Source: Nautiliales bacterium
Lineage (GTDB): Bacteria > Campylobacterota > Campylobacteria > Campylobacterales > JAADDX01
Length of the DNA stretch: 64,000 nucleotides
Direction of reading: 5' to 3'
Assembly (NCBI GenBank): GCA_030826765.1
Contig: JAUUDM010000033.1
Span: 1 to 64,000, forward strand
The notes under the pieces are model-generated. The model was given only the letters and a program-made list of their open reading frames with translations. It was not told the origin of the DNA and did no database searches. Of the stretch, positions 38,141 through 47,683 are shown one piece after another. Each line of letters opens with the position of its first letter. The first letter of the stretch is position 1. The position numbers and the translations under genes were made by a program.

Positions 38141-38175
38141 TCATAGAGAAATGAATAAAAAATTAAAAATAATTT

Positions 38176-40812
38176 TTAAACTTCTTTCATTTCCATCTTA
38201 TCAAGATAAAGAATATATCCTTTTGCAGGTCTATTTTTTAGGTTTTCCATTGCAGTTTTATATCTTTTTATCTGTTTAACATATCCTCTTTCATCTTCTG
38301 GAGTATGAGTTTTATAATCCACAATAATAACCTCATCATCTTTTTCAATAAGTAAATCTATAATACCTTTTTGCTCATCATATAAAAACGGATACTCTTT
38401 ATAAGTTTTCTCTTCTGTTGGAAGTAATTTTTTACCTTCTATAAAAAGTTCAAAAGCCTTTTTCGTATCACAAAATTCTCCATATCTGTTTTGAACTGCA
38501 TCTAAATTTTCACACTCAAAAGCATAATGCGTAGCAAGCCCGAAGTAAATAGCATCAAAATCATTTGGTTTATACTCTTTTTCTTCTATCTCTTTATACT
38601 CTTGTTTTCCATAATTTCTAAGTTCTAAATCAAATTTATCAACTTTCTTTTTATTTTCTTTTTTAGTATCATTTTCAAATTCTCCAATTGTTTGAGGAGT
38701 CAAAGAACTTACAAACTTAGATGATTTTGATTTTTTTACAATAAATAGAGAATTTTTAGGTCTTGTAAATGCTACATATTCAGCATTTTTACTATCTTCA
38801 TATTCTAATAATTTCTCTTTTTCTAAAACTTCTTTATATTCATTATCAACAATTTCTCTACCTTTGAAATATTTTTTGATATCTTTTAGTTTCACTGAAT
38901 CATAATCAAATAAAAGTTCATTAGGAGAATTCCTATTTTGTCCTAAAACATCTAAAACAATAACATTTTCAAATTCTAAGCCTTTTGATTTATGAACTGT
39001 TAAAATTTGAATACCTTTAAGCTCTTTTTGAGGCAATTCTTCATCAAAATTATCAATATCATAAACAAAATCAATTAAAGTTTTATATTTAAAAGAGTAT
39101 TCTAAAAGTCTTAAAGTTGATTCATCAATTAATTCATACTTATCCATAATAAATTTTATCATTTTAGATGGTTTCATTATCGGCACAACTATATCTTGGG
39201 CTGTGTATTTCTTACCAATTAGTGATAAAAAGTTAAGTTTATTTAACAAATTATTTTTATTATAAGCATATTTCATTAGATTTATTACCGCACTTGCAAA
39301 AGGTTGATTTATAACTTTTGCTCTTGTAGAAGTAAAAGCATCTTTATTAAAAGTCTCTTTTATAAAATCAGCAACTTTTATAATATCATCATTTTTCCAT
39401 ACTAAAATAGAGATATCTTCATCTCTCACACCTTTATCAAACATAAAACTGAGAGTTGCTTTTAAATCATCCAAAACACTATCACTTTCTATAACTTCTA
39501 CATATCCACCTTTTTTATTACTTTTTTGTCTTGGATTTAGTTTAAAAGTATCATTTACAAACTCTACTATATTTTCTTTTGAGCGATAATTTGTATCAAG
39601 TTCATCTTTTTTCATTCCAAAAGACTTATAATAATTATATACATAATCAAAAAGCTCTTTTTGTCCACCACGAAATCTATAAATTGACTGCTTTACATCT
39701 CCTACATAAAAAAAGCTTTTAAAAGGCTCAACTCCCTCTCCAGCTGCTATTTCATCAACTAAAGGCTCAAATATTTGCCATTGAGTAATAGAAGTATCTT
39801 GAAATTCATCTATTAAAATATGTTCTATTTTTGAATCAAGTCTAAAATAGATAAACTCTTTTATATCATTTACAAAACTTTCTTCTCTTAAAAGCTCATA
39901 CACTAAAATTTCTATATCTTTGAAATCAAATAGATTATTCTCTTTTTTATAATTAAATTTAGTTCTTTTATATTTTTCATAAAGATTTAAAAGTCTATCT
40001 AAAAATTCAACTTCTCTATTTATAAATTCAACTCTAAAAAATTCTTTTAATTCCAACAAAACATCATCAAACCAAGATTCATACACTTTTCTAAAATAAC
40101 TATATTCATTTAGTGAATTTTTTGCAAACCAAGTAGTAGTGGGAATATCTTCAAACTCAATAGTTACTGCTTTTTTAGCACTATTACTTGCTTTTGATTC
40201 TAAAATAAATTCTTTTAATCTATTAAATGCTTTAAAAGCTTTTTCTCTATCATTTGAATATTTAGTTTTATTTAATTTAGGGATTTCTTTATCTTTTTCA
40301 TACAAAAGCTTAAAAATTTCTTCCATCGAACTTTGCATTTTTGTTTCTCTTTTTGAAAAAATCACTAAATCTTCAAACTCTTTATCACTCAAATTATTTA
40401 AAAATTCTTTTAATACAACCTCTTTATCCTCTTTTCCTATTTCAAAATCACTCTCAACATTTACATACCAACTAAATTTTCTTAAAATTTTATTGATAAA
40501 AGCATCAATTGTAGAAATATAAATATCACTTACAAGGAACTTTTGTAAAATTCTATCTCTCATATCAAGTAAAATCTTTTCATCAATTCCAGTGTTTTTT
40601 GATACCATCTCTCTCATAGCATCTTCATTTTCAAGCTCTCTAAGATATTTTACAATTCTCTCTTTCATCTCATTTGCAGCTTTATTTGTAAAAGTAACTG
40701 CCAAAATATCACTTGGATTTACTCCTTTAAAAAGTAAAGATAAATATCTACCTGCTAATGAAAAAGTTTTTCCACTTCCCGCACTTGCACTAAGCGACAA
40801 AAGTCTTTTCAT
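38176..40812 (-). CDS. addA: AddA/RecB-like helicase-nuclease
   Basis: SASAGSGKTFSLAGRYL, HILIDEFQDTSITQW, QILTVHKSKGLEFENVIV, C-terminal nuclease IIVDYKTHT. Confidence 0.9.
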   Translation of the reverse strand: MKRLLSLSASAGSGKTFSLAGRYLSLLFKGVNPSDILAVTFTNKAANEMKERIVKYLRELENEDAMREMVSKNTGIDEKILLDMRDRILQKFLVSDIYISTIDAFINKILRKFSWYVNVESDFEIGKEDKEVVLKEFLNNLSDKEFEDLVIFSKRETKMQSSMEEIFKLLYEKDKEIPKLNKTKYSNDREKAFKAFNRLKEFILESKASNSAKKAVTIEFEDIPTTTWFAKNSLNEYSYFRKVYESWFDDVLLELKEFFRVEFINREVEFLDRLLNLYEKYKRTKFNYKKENNLFDFKDIEILVYELLREESFVNDIKEFIYFRLDSKIEHILIDEFQDTSITQWQIFEPLVDEIAAGEGVEPFKSFFYVGDVKQSIYRFRGGQKELFDYVYNYYKSFGMKKDELDTNYRSKENIVEFVNDTFKLNPRQKSNKKGGYVEVIESDSVLDDLKATLSFMFDKGVRDEDISILVWKNDDIIKVADFIKETFNKDAFTSTRAKVINQPFASAVINLMKYAYNKNNLLNKLNFLSLIGKKYTAQDIVVPIMKPSKMIKFIMDKYELIDESTLRLLEYSFKYKTLIDFVYDIDNFDEELPQKELKGIQILTVHKSKGLEFENVIVLDVLGQNRNSPNELLFDYDSVKLKDIKKYFKGREIVDNEYKEVLEKEKLLEYEDSKNAEYVAFTRPKNSLFIVKKSKSSKFVSSLTPQTIGEFENDTKKENKKKVDKFDLELRNYGKQEYKEIEEKEYKPNDFDAIYFGLATHYAFECENLDAVQNRYGEFCDTKKAFELFIEGKKLLPTEEKTYKEYPFLYDEQKGIIDLLIEKDDEVIIVDYKTHTPEDERGYVKQIKRYKTAMENLKNRPAKGYILYLDKMEMKEV

Positions 40813-43046
40813 ACTTCCCCCTTACAAGCAAGTTTATAATCACAATATTTACAAATATCACTCGCTTTTTTGATAGTTTTATCATTTACAACAATATCCT
40901 CAGCTACTCGGATTTGAGTTGGTAAATTTTTTAATATTTCTCTTAGTTCTTCTACTCTTGGCTCTACTTCTATAAATTCAGATTTATAAATATCCCAATA
41001 AGCAGTTTTTATAGTTTTATCTAGATAATTTTGAAGTGCATAAAGATAATAAAAAGTTAACTGAAAATCATAAATATAAGTTGTATCCAAACTTTTAGAA
41101 GTTTTATAATCAATTAAAGTAATACTTTTTTCATTAATATCAATTCTATCAATTCTTGCACCAAGTTCAATTCCCTCAAATATAAAATTTACATTTTTTT
41201 CACATTCATTTTTTTGAGAATATTTCATCTCTTCAAAATCTTGCTTACAAAACTCTTTTATAGAATCCTCAAAATTTACTCTAATTTCATAAATATCTTT
41301 TTTTGAATTCATTTTTTGATAAATTTCATTCATTATAAATTCAAAATACTCATCCTCAGAGTTTATTTTATTTTTATTTTCTACTGCTTTTTGCACAGAT
41401 TCGTGAAAAATAGTTCCAAAATTTTCATTTTGCTCTTCATCATTTTCTATTTTTAAAATTTTACTAAAATAGTATTTTTTAGGACATTCAAGCAAAGTTT
41501 TTAAAGTTGTTGGATAAAGTGGGTTTCTTACTTCAAATTCATCATCATAATAAGCTATATTTTTAGGAGTTGAAAATTTATATAAAACTTCATTATATTT
41601 TTCATCTTGATTTTGACCAAGTTCAAGACCTAACTCATAAATAAATCTACTTGGAATATCTTTTTCATTTTGAACATAAGAGAGGGCTACTTTTTTTGAT
41701 TTATTTATTAAATTATAATAGTAATGTTTTTGGAGATTTTCTTTATCACTTCTTGTAGGAAGTTTCGCTTTTTTTCTAATTGCTGTATTTAAAAACAGAT
41801 CTTTACTATTTACATTTGGCACAATTCCTTCATTAAAATCAACTAAAATTACACCATCAAATTCAATTCCCCTACTTTCCAAAACTCCCATGGTAGTTAC
41901 TTTTCCACTATAAATATCATCAAAACTAAGCTCTTTTAATCTTTCAAGTATAAAATGTAAAAATAGCTTCTTATCTTCAAACATCTTCTCAAAAACTTTT
42001 AATTTAAACAGAGTTTCATCAATTAATTCAAGCTCTTTATTTGTTGCTAAATCTCTTATAAACTCAATTAAATTTTCATTTTGATAATTATCTAAAATAT
42101 CATTTATTTTTAAATAAGAAACCTCATCTTCATTTGTTAAATATGAATAAAGAGCTTCAAGTTTTATAAATAATTTACTTTCTGTAAAACTTTTTCCCAT
42201 AGCAAAGTTTAAATTTTTAAATTCATCAAATTCTTCTAAAAATTCAGCAAAACTCTCATCTGGTAAAATTACTGCTATTTTATCTGCTTCAATTCCACTC
42301 TCTACAAATTCAGCAATTTTTGCAAATACAAAATTAATTTCATCAAATCTTTTTGAAAAATGTGTTACTTCTATATCACTTTTACTACTAATAACCTCTT
42401 TTTCTAAAATCTCATTTGTATTAAACTTAATCTTATATTTATACCCGTCATCTAAATCTACTAAAAATTTTCTAATTAAACTTCTATTAAATTTAGAAAC
42501 TTCTACATTTATAATAATATTTTTATTTATTTTATTTAAAATTTCTACATCAAGTTTAGATAAATATCCATCTAAATGAATCTCTATTTCTTCAATTCCT
42601 TCAAGTAATTTTTCATTTATTTCATACTCTTCAATTAAAAAGTCATCCGTGTAACCTTCTTTAAATAAAAGTTTAGAATAATTATTTTTTATCTCTTTTA
42701 GTAAATTCAAATGCTCTTCATACTCGATATAAGTATCACTCATAATAACATCATCAATATCAACTCTTTCAAGAAATAACTCTTTAAAAAAACTAAATAT
42801 AAACTCACTATCATTTGCAAAACTTAAAAACTCTTTTTTAAATCCAAGTTTTGAAATATCTAATTCTTGTATAGCTTTAAAAAGATATATTTTTCTAATA
42901 TCTTTATCTATAAATTTTTTATCTTTAACTACAATAATATTATTTAAAAACTCACCAATTGTTTGATGCTTATCTAAAATAGTATTATTTTTATCCTGTA
43001 GCCAATTTCTAATTTGCCTCTCTGTCGAAAAAAGTTTTAATTTCAT
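40809..43046 (-). CDS. addB: AddB-like PD-(D/E)XK nuclease with putative Fe-S cysteines
   Basis: LIDYKTSKSLD motif, LLECPKKYYFSKIL...ICKYCDYKLACKGEV; 4-nt overlap with addA. Confidence 0.85.
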   Translation of the reverse strand: MKLKLFSTERQIRNWLQDKNNTILDKHQTIGEFLNNIIVVKDKKFIDKDIRKIYLFKAIQELDISKLGFKKEFLSFANDSEFIFSFFKELFLERVDIDDVIMSDTYIEYEEHLNLLKEIKNNYSKLLFKEGYTDDFLIEEYEINEKLLEGIEEIEIHLDGYLSKLDVEILNKINKNIIINVEVSKFNRSLIRKFLVDLDDGYKYKIKFNTNEILEKEVISSKSDIEVTHFSKRFDEINFVFAKIAEFVESGIEADKIAVILPDESFAEFLEEFDEFKNLNFAMGKSFTESKLFIKLEALYSYLTNEDEVSYLKINDILDNYQNENLIEFIRDLATNKELELIDETLFKLKVFEKMFEDKKLFLHFILERLKELSFDDIYSGKVTTMGVLESRGIEFDGVILVDFNEGIVPNVNSKDLFLNTAIRKKAKLPTRSDKENLQKHYYYNLINKSKKVALSYVQNEKDIPSRFIYELGLELGQNQDEKYNEVLYKFSTPKNIAYYDDEFEVRNPLYPTTLKTLLECPKKYYFSKILKIENDEEQNENFGTIFHESVQKAVENKNKINSEDEYFEFIMNEIYQKMNSKKDIYEIRVNFEDSIKEFCKQDFEEMKYSQKNECEKNVNFIFEGIELGARIDRIDINEKSITLIDYKTSKSLDTTYIYDFQLTFYYLYALQNYLDKTIKTAYWDIYKSEFIEVEPRVEELREILKNLPTQIRVAEDIVVNDKTIKKASDICKYCDYKLACKGEV

Positions 43047-45541
43047 ATTTCTACTTTTGGTTCAGCTATATAATACCCTTGAACACCATCAATATTAAGT
43101 TTTTCAACAATATTAAGGACTTCTTTATTATGCACAAATTCTGCTATTGTTTTACATCCAATCTCTTTTGCAAAATTATGTATATTTTTTGTAATAATTA
43201 ACGATTTTTCACCTTCATGAATATTTTTAATCAAACTTCCATCTATTTTAATAAAATCTGGATTAATCTTTGTTAAATAAATAAAATTACTATATCCACT
43301 TCCAAAATCATCAATAGCTATTTTTGCACCATAACTTCTAACTATTTTGATAAATTCTTCAATTTTTTCAAAATCCTCAATAGCCTCACTTTCAAGTAAT
43401 TCTATAATAATTCTATTATACATTTTATATTCATCAATCATATCACAAAGATATTCAATTGTCTCATCATTAATAATATCTTCAAATGAAAAATTGAGTG
43501 AAAAACTATATTTTTTATTTTTAAAATATTCAAAAGATTTTTTTATCATAATTTTAGTCAAATCTTGATAATATCTCGTATGCTTTACAGTGTCTAAGAA
43601 GAAAAAAGGTGAAAGTAACTTACCATTTTCTTTATCTTTTATTCTTATTAAACATTCATAAGAATCACCATCTTTTTTAAAAATTTTTTGAAAAACAGGA
43701 ACAACTCTATCTTCTTTAATTGCATTTTTAACCATTTCAATAGTTTCTAATTCTTTTGATATAGTTTCTTCAAGTTTTAAATCTTCACTATAAATTATAA
43801 AATCTTTTTTATATTTTTTTGCATAATTAAGAGCTAAATCAGCCCTTATTTTATAAAGTTCTGGTTTCGTCTTAGGTACCATTGCTATTCTAACAGGTAA
43901 ATCAATAGATATATTTTTATCTCCAATCTTAAAAGATATTGGATTATTTTTAAAATATGTAAATATTTCACTAGATACTTTTAAACATAATCCAGTATCA
44001 TTAATTAAATTTAATGTCATAAATTGATCAGCTGCAACTCTATAAACACTACAATTATATTTTTGTGTGATTTTTAATAACTCTTTTGAAAAATATTTTA
44101 AAATTAAATCTCCTATTTGTTCACCATAGACATCATTTATAGATGAAAATTTTTTAATATCTATAAGTAAAGATCCTATTGGATTTTTTTGTAAAATATC
44201 CCTTTGTAATGCATTTTTATTTTGTAAATCCGTTAGGTCATCATGATAATATAGATATCCAAGTTCTAAATTTTTAGCTTTTATTCTTGCTGTTTTACGT
44301 TTAATTGTTTGTTCTAATTCTTCATTTAAATCAATCAATTCTTTACTTGTTACATTTATTAAATGACTTAAAACATTTAAAGTCAATAATTCTTCATTTT
44401 TTATACTCAATGTATTATTTTTAGGCACTATTTTTTTATTTTTATTTTCACTTAAAAATAAAATAGTCATAGTTTGATTGAATAAATAATTTTTACTCAT
44501 TTGATAAAATTCTCCATAAGTAAAAAATCCACTAACTGGTGCAATTTCTTTAAAAGGAGCAATTTCATATTTTACATTTTCACCTAAAAATCTTTTTCTT
44601 GCAGTACAAGAATAAATAAAAATAGATTCTACATTATCTATATCATTTAATAAATCATTGTTTTTTTTCAAAATATATTCAAAATTACCAAATCCAAATT
44701 GAATCTTATCACCTTCTTCTATATTTCCGGCTAAAACTAAACTTCCATCACTATTTTTCTTTACAATAGCTCTTCCTATATTCATTCCATTTCTATTTAT
44801 TAAAATAGGAAATTTTAAACACTCTTTAAGTATATCTTTTGTGATTTCTTCCCCTAAATAATATTTATAAATATCAATAGTTTTTTTACCATCTATTTCA
44901 TAAAGTACATTTTTATTGGCTTTTGTAACTGTCATAAATTTACCAATACCTTGCCAATTAAAACTATATTTATTATGAGCAATTAATTCTTCACTATTTA
45001 AACTTGCTCCAACACAGCCATTTGTTACTATTCTTTCTTCATTAAATACTAATGTTTTTGTAAATTTTCCATTGTCTCCAGCCATTCCTCCAGCTATTAG
45101 AACATCTGTTTGTGATTCTATACCTGTTATAAAGTCTTCTCCATTTATATTTAATCCATCAGTAAATAAAATCATACATTTACTATTTTGTTCTTTTAAT
45201 AAAATAGCTAACTCTTCACCCATATCAAAATCACTCATATCATCTTTTTCTAAAATTGCTGTTTTTATAGTTGTTTTTTCAAAAATTGTAAAATCAATAA
45301 TAATTTCTTTTGTTGCAATATCTCCATCTATAATTTCTCCATCTGTTGTACAACCTATTATTTTTACATTCTTAATATTTTCTTTTATAAGATTTATTAT
45401 ATTCCTTATTATTTTTTCATCTATAAGTCCTGAAAAAATTTGAACTAATATATTTTTATTAGTAGGAATGTTATTTTTTATAAAAATTTTTAACTCTTTT
45501 TCTGAAATAAATTTTACATTCAAACTTTTCATACTACACAA
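43043..45541 (-). CDS. FIST sensor-GGDEF(degenerate)-EAL protein
   Basis: FIST N/C-type region, RVAADQFMTL at GGDEF site, YECLIR, AIDDFGSGYSNF, KTIAEFV, GVQGYYIAEP EAL motifs. Confidence 0.88.
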   Translation of the reverse strand: MCSMKSLNVKFISEKELKIFIKNNIPTNKNILVQIFSGLIDEKIIRNIINLIKENIKNVKIIGCTTDGEIIDGDIATKEIIIDFTIFEKTTIKTAILEKDDMSDFDMGEELAILLKEQNSKCMILFTDGLNINGEDFITGIESQTDVLIAGGMAGDNGKFTKTLVFNEERIVTNGCVGASLNSEELIAHNKYSFNWQGIGKFMTVTKANKNVLYEIDGKKTIDIYKYYLGEEITKDILKECLKFPILINRNGMNIGRAIVKKNSDGSLVLAGNIEEGDKIQFGFGNFEYILKKNNDLLNDIDNVESIFIYSCTARKRFLGENVKYEIAPFKEIAPVSGFFTYGEFYQMSKNYLFNQTMTILFLSENKNKKIVPKNNTLSIKNEELLTLNVLSHLINVTSKELIDLNEELEQTIKRKTARIKAKNLELGYLYYHDDLTDLQNKNALQRDILQKNPIGSLLIDIKKFSSINDVYGEQIGDLILKYFSKELLKITQKYNCSVYRVAADQFMTLNLINDTGLCLKVSSEIFTYFKNNPISFKIGDKNISIDLPVRIAMVPKTKPELYKIRADLALNYAKKYKKDFIIYSEDLKLEETISKELETIEMVKNAIKEDRVVPVFQKIFKKDGDSYECLIRIKDKENGKLLSPFFFLDTVKHTRYYQDLTKIMIKKSFEYFKNKKYSFSLNFSFEDIINDETIEYLCDMIDEYKMYNRIIIELLESEAIEDFEKIEEFIKIVRSYGAKIAIDDFGSGYSNFIYLTKINPDFIKIDGSLIKNIHEGEKSLIITKNIHNFAKEIGCKTIAEFVHNKEVLNIVEKLNIDGVQGYYIAEPKVEI

Positions 45542-45562
45542 CCTTTTGTTAAAATTTCATCA

Positions 45563-45568
45563 ATTATA
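45563..45568 (-). promoter_or_regulatory. extended -10 for FIST-GGDEF-EAL/addBA operon
   Basis: Reverse strand TTTGTTATAATTG. Confidence 0.55.
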
Positions 45569-45585
45569 ACAAATTTAAAATTCTT

Positions 45586-45620
45586 TTTTGCTATAATTTA
45601 GCAATTGTTTTGCTATAATT
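45586..45620 (+). promoter_or_regulatory. tandem identical extended -10 promoter elements
   Basis: TTTTGCTATAATT at 45586-45598 and 45608-45620. Confidence 0.65.
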
Positions 45621-45641
45621 CAATAAAAAAGAAGGAATTGA

Positions 45642-46292
45642 ATGAAAAAAATATTATTTTTATTAGTTTTTATTAATTTATTTGCATTTAATATAAATCA
45701 AATCAATACACAAATTTTGACTACAAATACAAAATATGCAACTATAAATAAAAATATACAAAATGGTATAATTGGATATGTAATACATAATAATATGATA
45801 ATAGCAAAAGCTCTATCTATAAGAAATCATAAGATTAAATATTTACCTTTTACTTCACTTAAAAATGATGCCTTAGCCACACCTAAAATTATGCCTGTAA
45901 AAGGTGATAAAATTATTTTTGGACTATATAATAAAAGAGGCTTAATAATAGCACCTAATCAAAATAGCTATATTCAAGTTCAAAACAATCATCCAAAAAT
46001 AGAATGGATAAGTAGTGATCTATTTGCATCCTATTTTGAAGATAAACCAACAAAAGAAAATTTTCAAAATTTTTGTAATGATATGAAAGTTGGAATAATC
46101 GATTTTATTTTAGATAAAGAGTATATAGTGGATTGCGAGAGTATGGCTATTTTAGAAACAAATAAAATAAAATCTCCTACAAATTATAAAAAGCCTTTCT
46201 TTTGTAGTTATAATAAATTTGGTAGTAGTTTTTTATCATCAATTCCAGATAATTGGATAAACTATTATAAATCACTTATAAAAGGGAAATAA
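45642..46292 (+). CDS. exported protein resembling the plasminogen-binding protein (PgbA) N-terminal domain family
   Basis: Signal peptide; gene location directly before glcD; overall resemblance only. Confidence 0.5.
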   Translation: MKKILFLLVFINLFAFNINQINTQILTTNTKYATINKNIQNGIIGYVIHNNMIIAKALSIRNHKIKYLPFTSLKNDALATPKIMPVKGDKIIFGLYNKRGLIIAPNQNSYIQVQNNHPKIEWISSDLFASYFEDKPTKENFQNFCNDMKVGIIDFILDKEYIVDCESMAILETNKIKSPTNYKKPFFCSYNKFGSSFLSSIPDNWINYYKSLIKGK

Positions 46293-47674
46293 TGGACAAT
46301 AAACACATAGAATTTTTAAAAAAAATTGTTGGTGATGAAAATGTTTATTCAGATAAGGCTCATCTAAGAGCTTACTCTTATGATGCTACAAAAAAAAGAT
46401 TTAAACCTGAACTTGTAGTATTTCCAAAAAATGAGGAAGATGTAAGTAAAATTTTAAAATATTGTGATAAAAATAGAATTTTAATAACACCAAGAGGTGC
46501 TGGAAGTGGATTTACTGGTGGAAGTTTACCAGTAAATGGAGGTATTATTTTAGCACTTGAAAAACATATGAATAAAATAATAGAAATTGATGAAGCTAAT
46601 ATGGTAGCTGTTGTTCAACCTGGTGTAATAAACAGAGATTTACAAAATGCCGTAGAGCAAAAAGGTCTTTTTTATCCACCAGATCCTGCAAGTATGGATT
46701 ATACGACACTAGGTGGAAATGTAAGTGAAAATGCAGGTGGTATGAGAGCTGCTAAATACGGAATTACAAAAGATTATGTAATGGCTATGAGAGCTGTTTT
46801 ACCAAATGGAGATATAGTAAGAGCCGGTAAAAAAACTATTAAAGATGTAGCAGGTTATAATTTAGCTGGAATCTTAATAGCAAGTGAAGGAACATTAGCT
46901 GTTATTACAGAAATCACATTAAAACTAATACCAAAGCCAAGATTTAAAAAAAGTTATATAGCTTCATTTCCTAATGTCGAAAATGCTATGAATGCTGTTT
47001 TTAAATCCCTTGCAAATGGTGCAAATCCTGTAGCTATGGAATTTTTAGATCAACTTGTAATTAAAGCACTTAGACAAAAATTAAATGCCGATTTACCAGA
47101 AAATGCTGGTGCAATTTTAATTGGTGATATTGACGGAAATGTTCAAGAAGATATTTTGTTTCAAGAAGGTATTTTGGAAAAATCTTTCAAAGAAAACGGA
47201 TGTTTTGATTTTAAAATTTCAACTAATGAAAAAGAGAGTAATGAAATTTGGTATGCAAGAAGAAATGCTTCTCCTGCTACTACTATCTATGGAAGCTTAA
47301 AATTAAATGAAGATATTTCAGTACCAAGAAGTAAACTCCCAGTTGCACTTAATGAAATATATAAAATTGGTGAAAAATATGGATTTAAAATTCCTTGTTT
47401 TGGTCACGCAGGAGATGGGAATATTCATGTAAATGTAATGGTAAAAGATAAAAACAATTCTGAAGAAGTAGAAAAAGGTCATCAAGCAATCAAAGAAATT
47501 TTTCAACTTGTTATAGATTTAGGTGGGACTTTGAGTGGAGAGCATGGAATAGGAATAAGCAAAGCTGAATTTATGAATATAGCATTTAATGAAGCAGAAT
47601 TAAATCTATTTAAAAAAATCAAACAAACATTTGATCCAAATGGAATACTAAATCCAGGTAAAATGGGTATATAA
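46292..47674 (+). CDS. glcD: FAD-linked oxidase GlcD (glycolate/D-lactate dehydrogenase subunit)
   Basis: PRGAGSGFTGGSLPVNGGIILAL, TLGGNVSENAGGMRAAKYG, GHAGDGNIHVN, LSGEHGIGISKAEFM. Confidence 0.93.
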   Translation: MDNKHIEFLKKIVGDENVYSDKAHLRAYSYDATKKRFKPELVVFPKNEEDVSKILKYCDKNRILITPRGAGSGFTGGSLPVNGGIILALEKHMNKIIEIDEANMVAVVQPGVINRDLQNAVEQKGLFYPPDPASMDYTTLGGNVSENAGGMRAAKYGITKDYVMAMRAVLPNGDIVRAGKKTIKDVAGYNLAGILIASEGTLAVITEITLKLIPKPRFKKSYIASFPNVENAMNAVFKSLANGANPVAMEFLDQLVIKALRQKLNADLPENAGAILIGDIDGNVQEDILFQEGILEKSFKENGCFDFKISTNEKESNEIWYARRNASPATTIYGSLKLNEDISVPRSKLPVALNEIYKIGEKYGFKIPCFGHAGDGNIHVNVMVKDKNNSEEVEKGHQAIKEIFQLVIDLGGTLSGEHGIGISKAEFMNIAFNEAELNLFKKIKQTFDPNGILNPGKMGI

Positions 47675-47683
47675 GGAGAAAAA

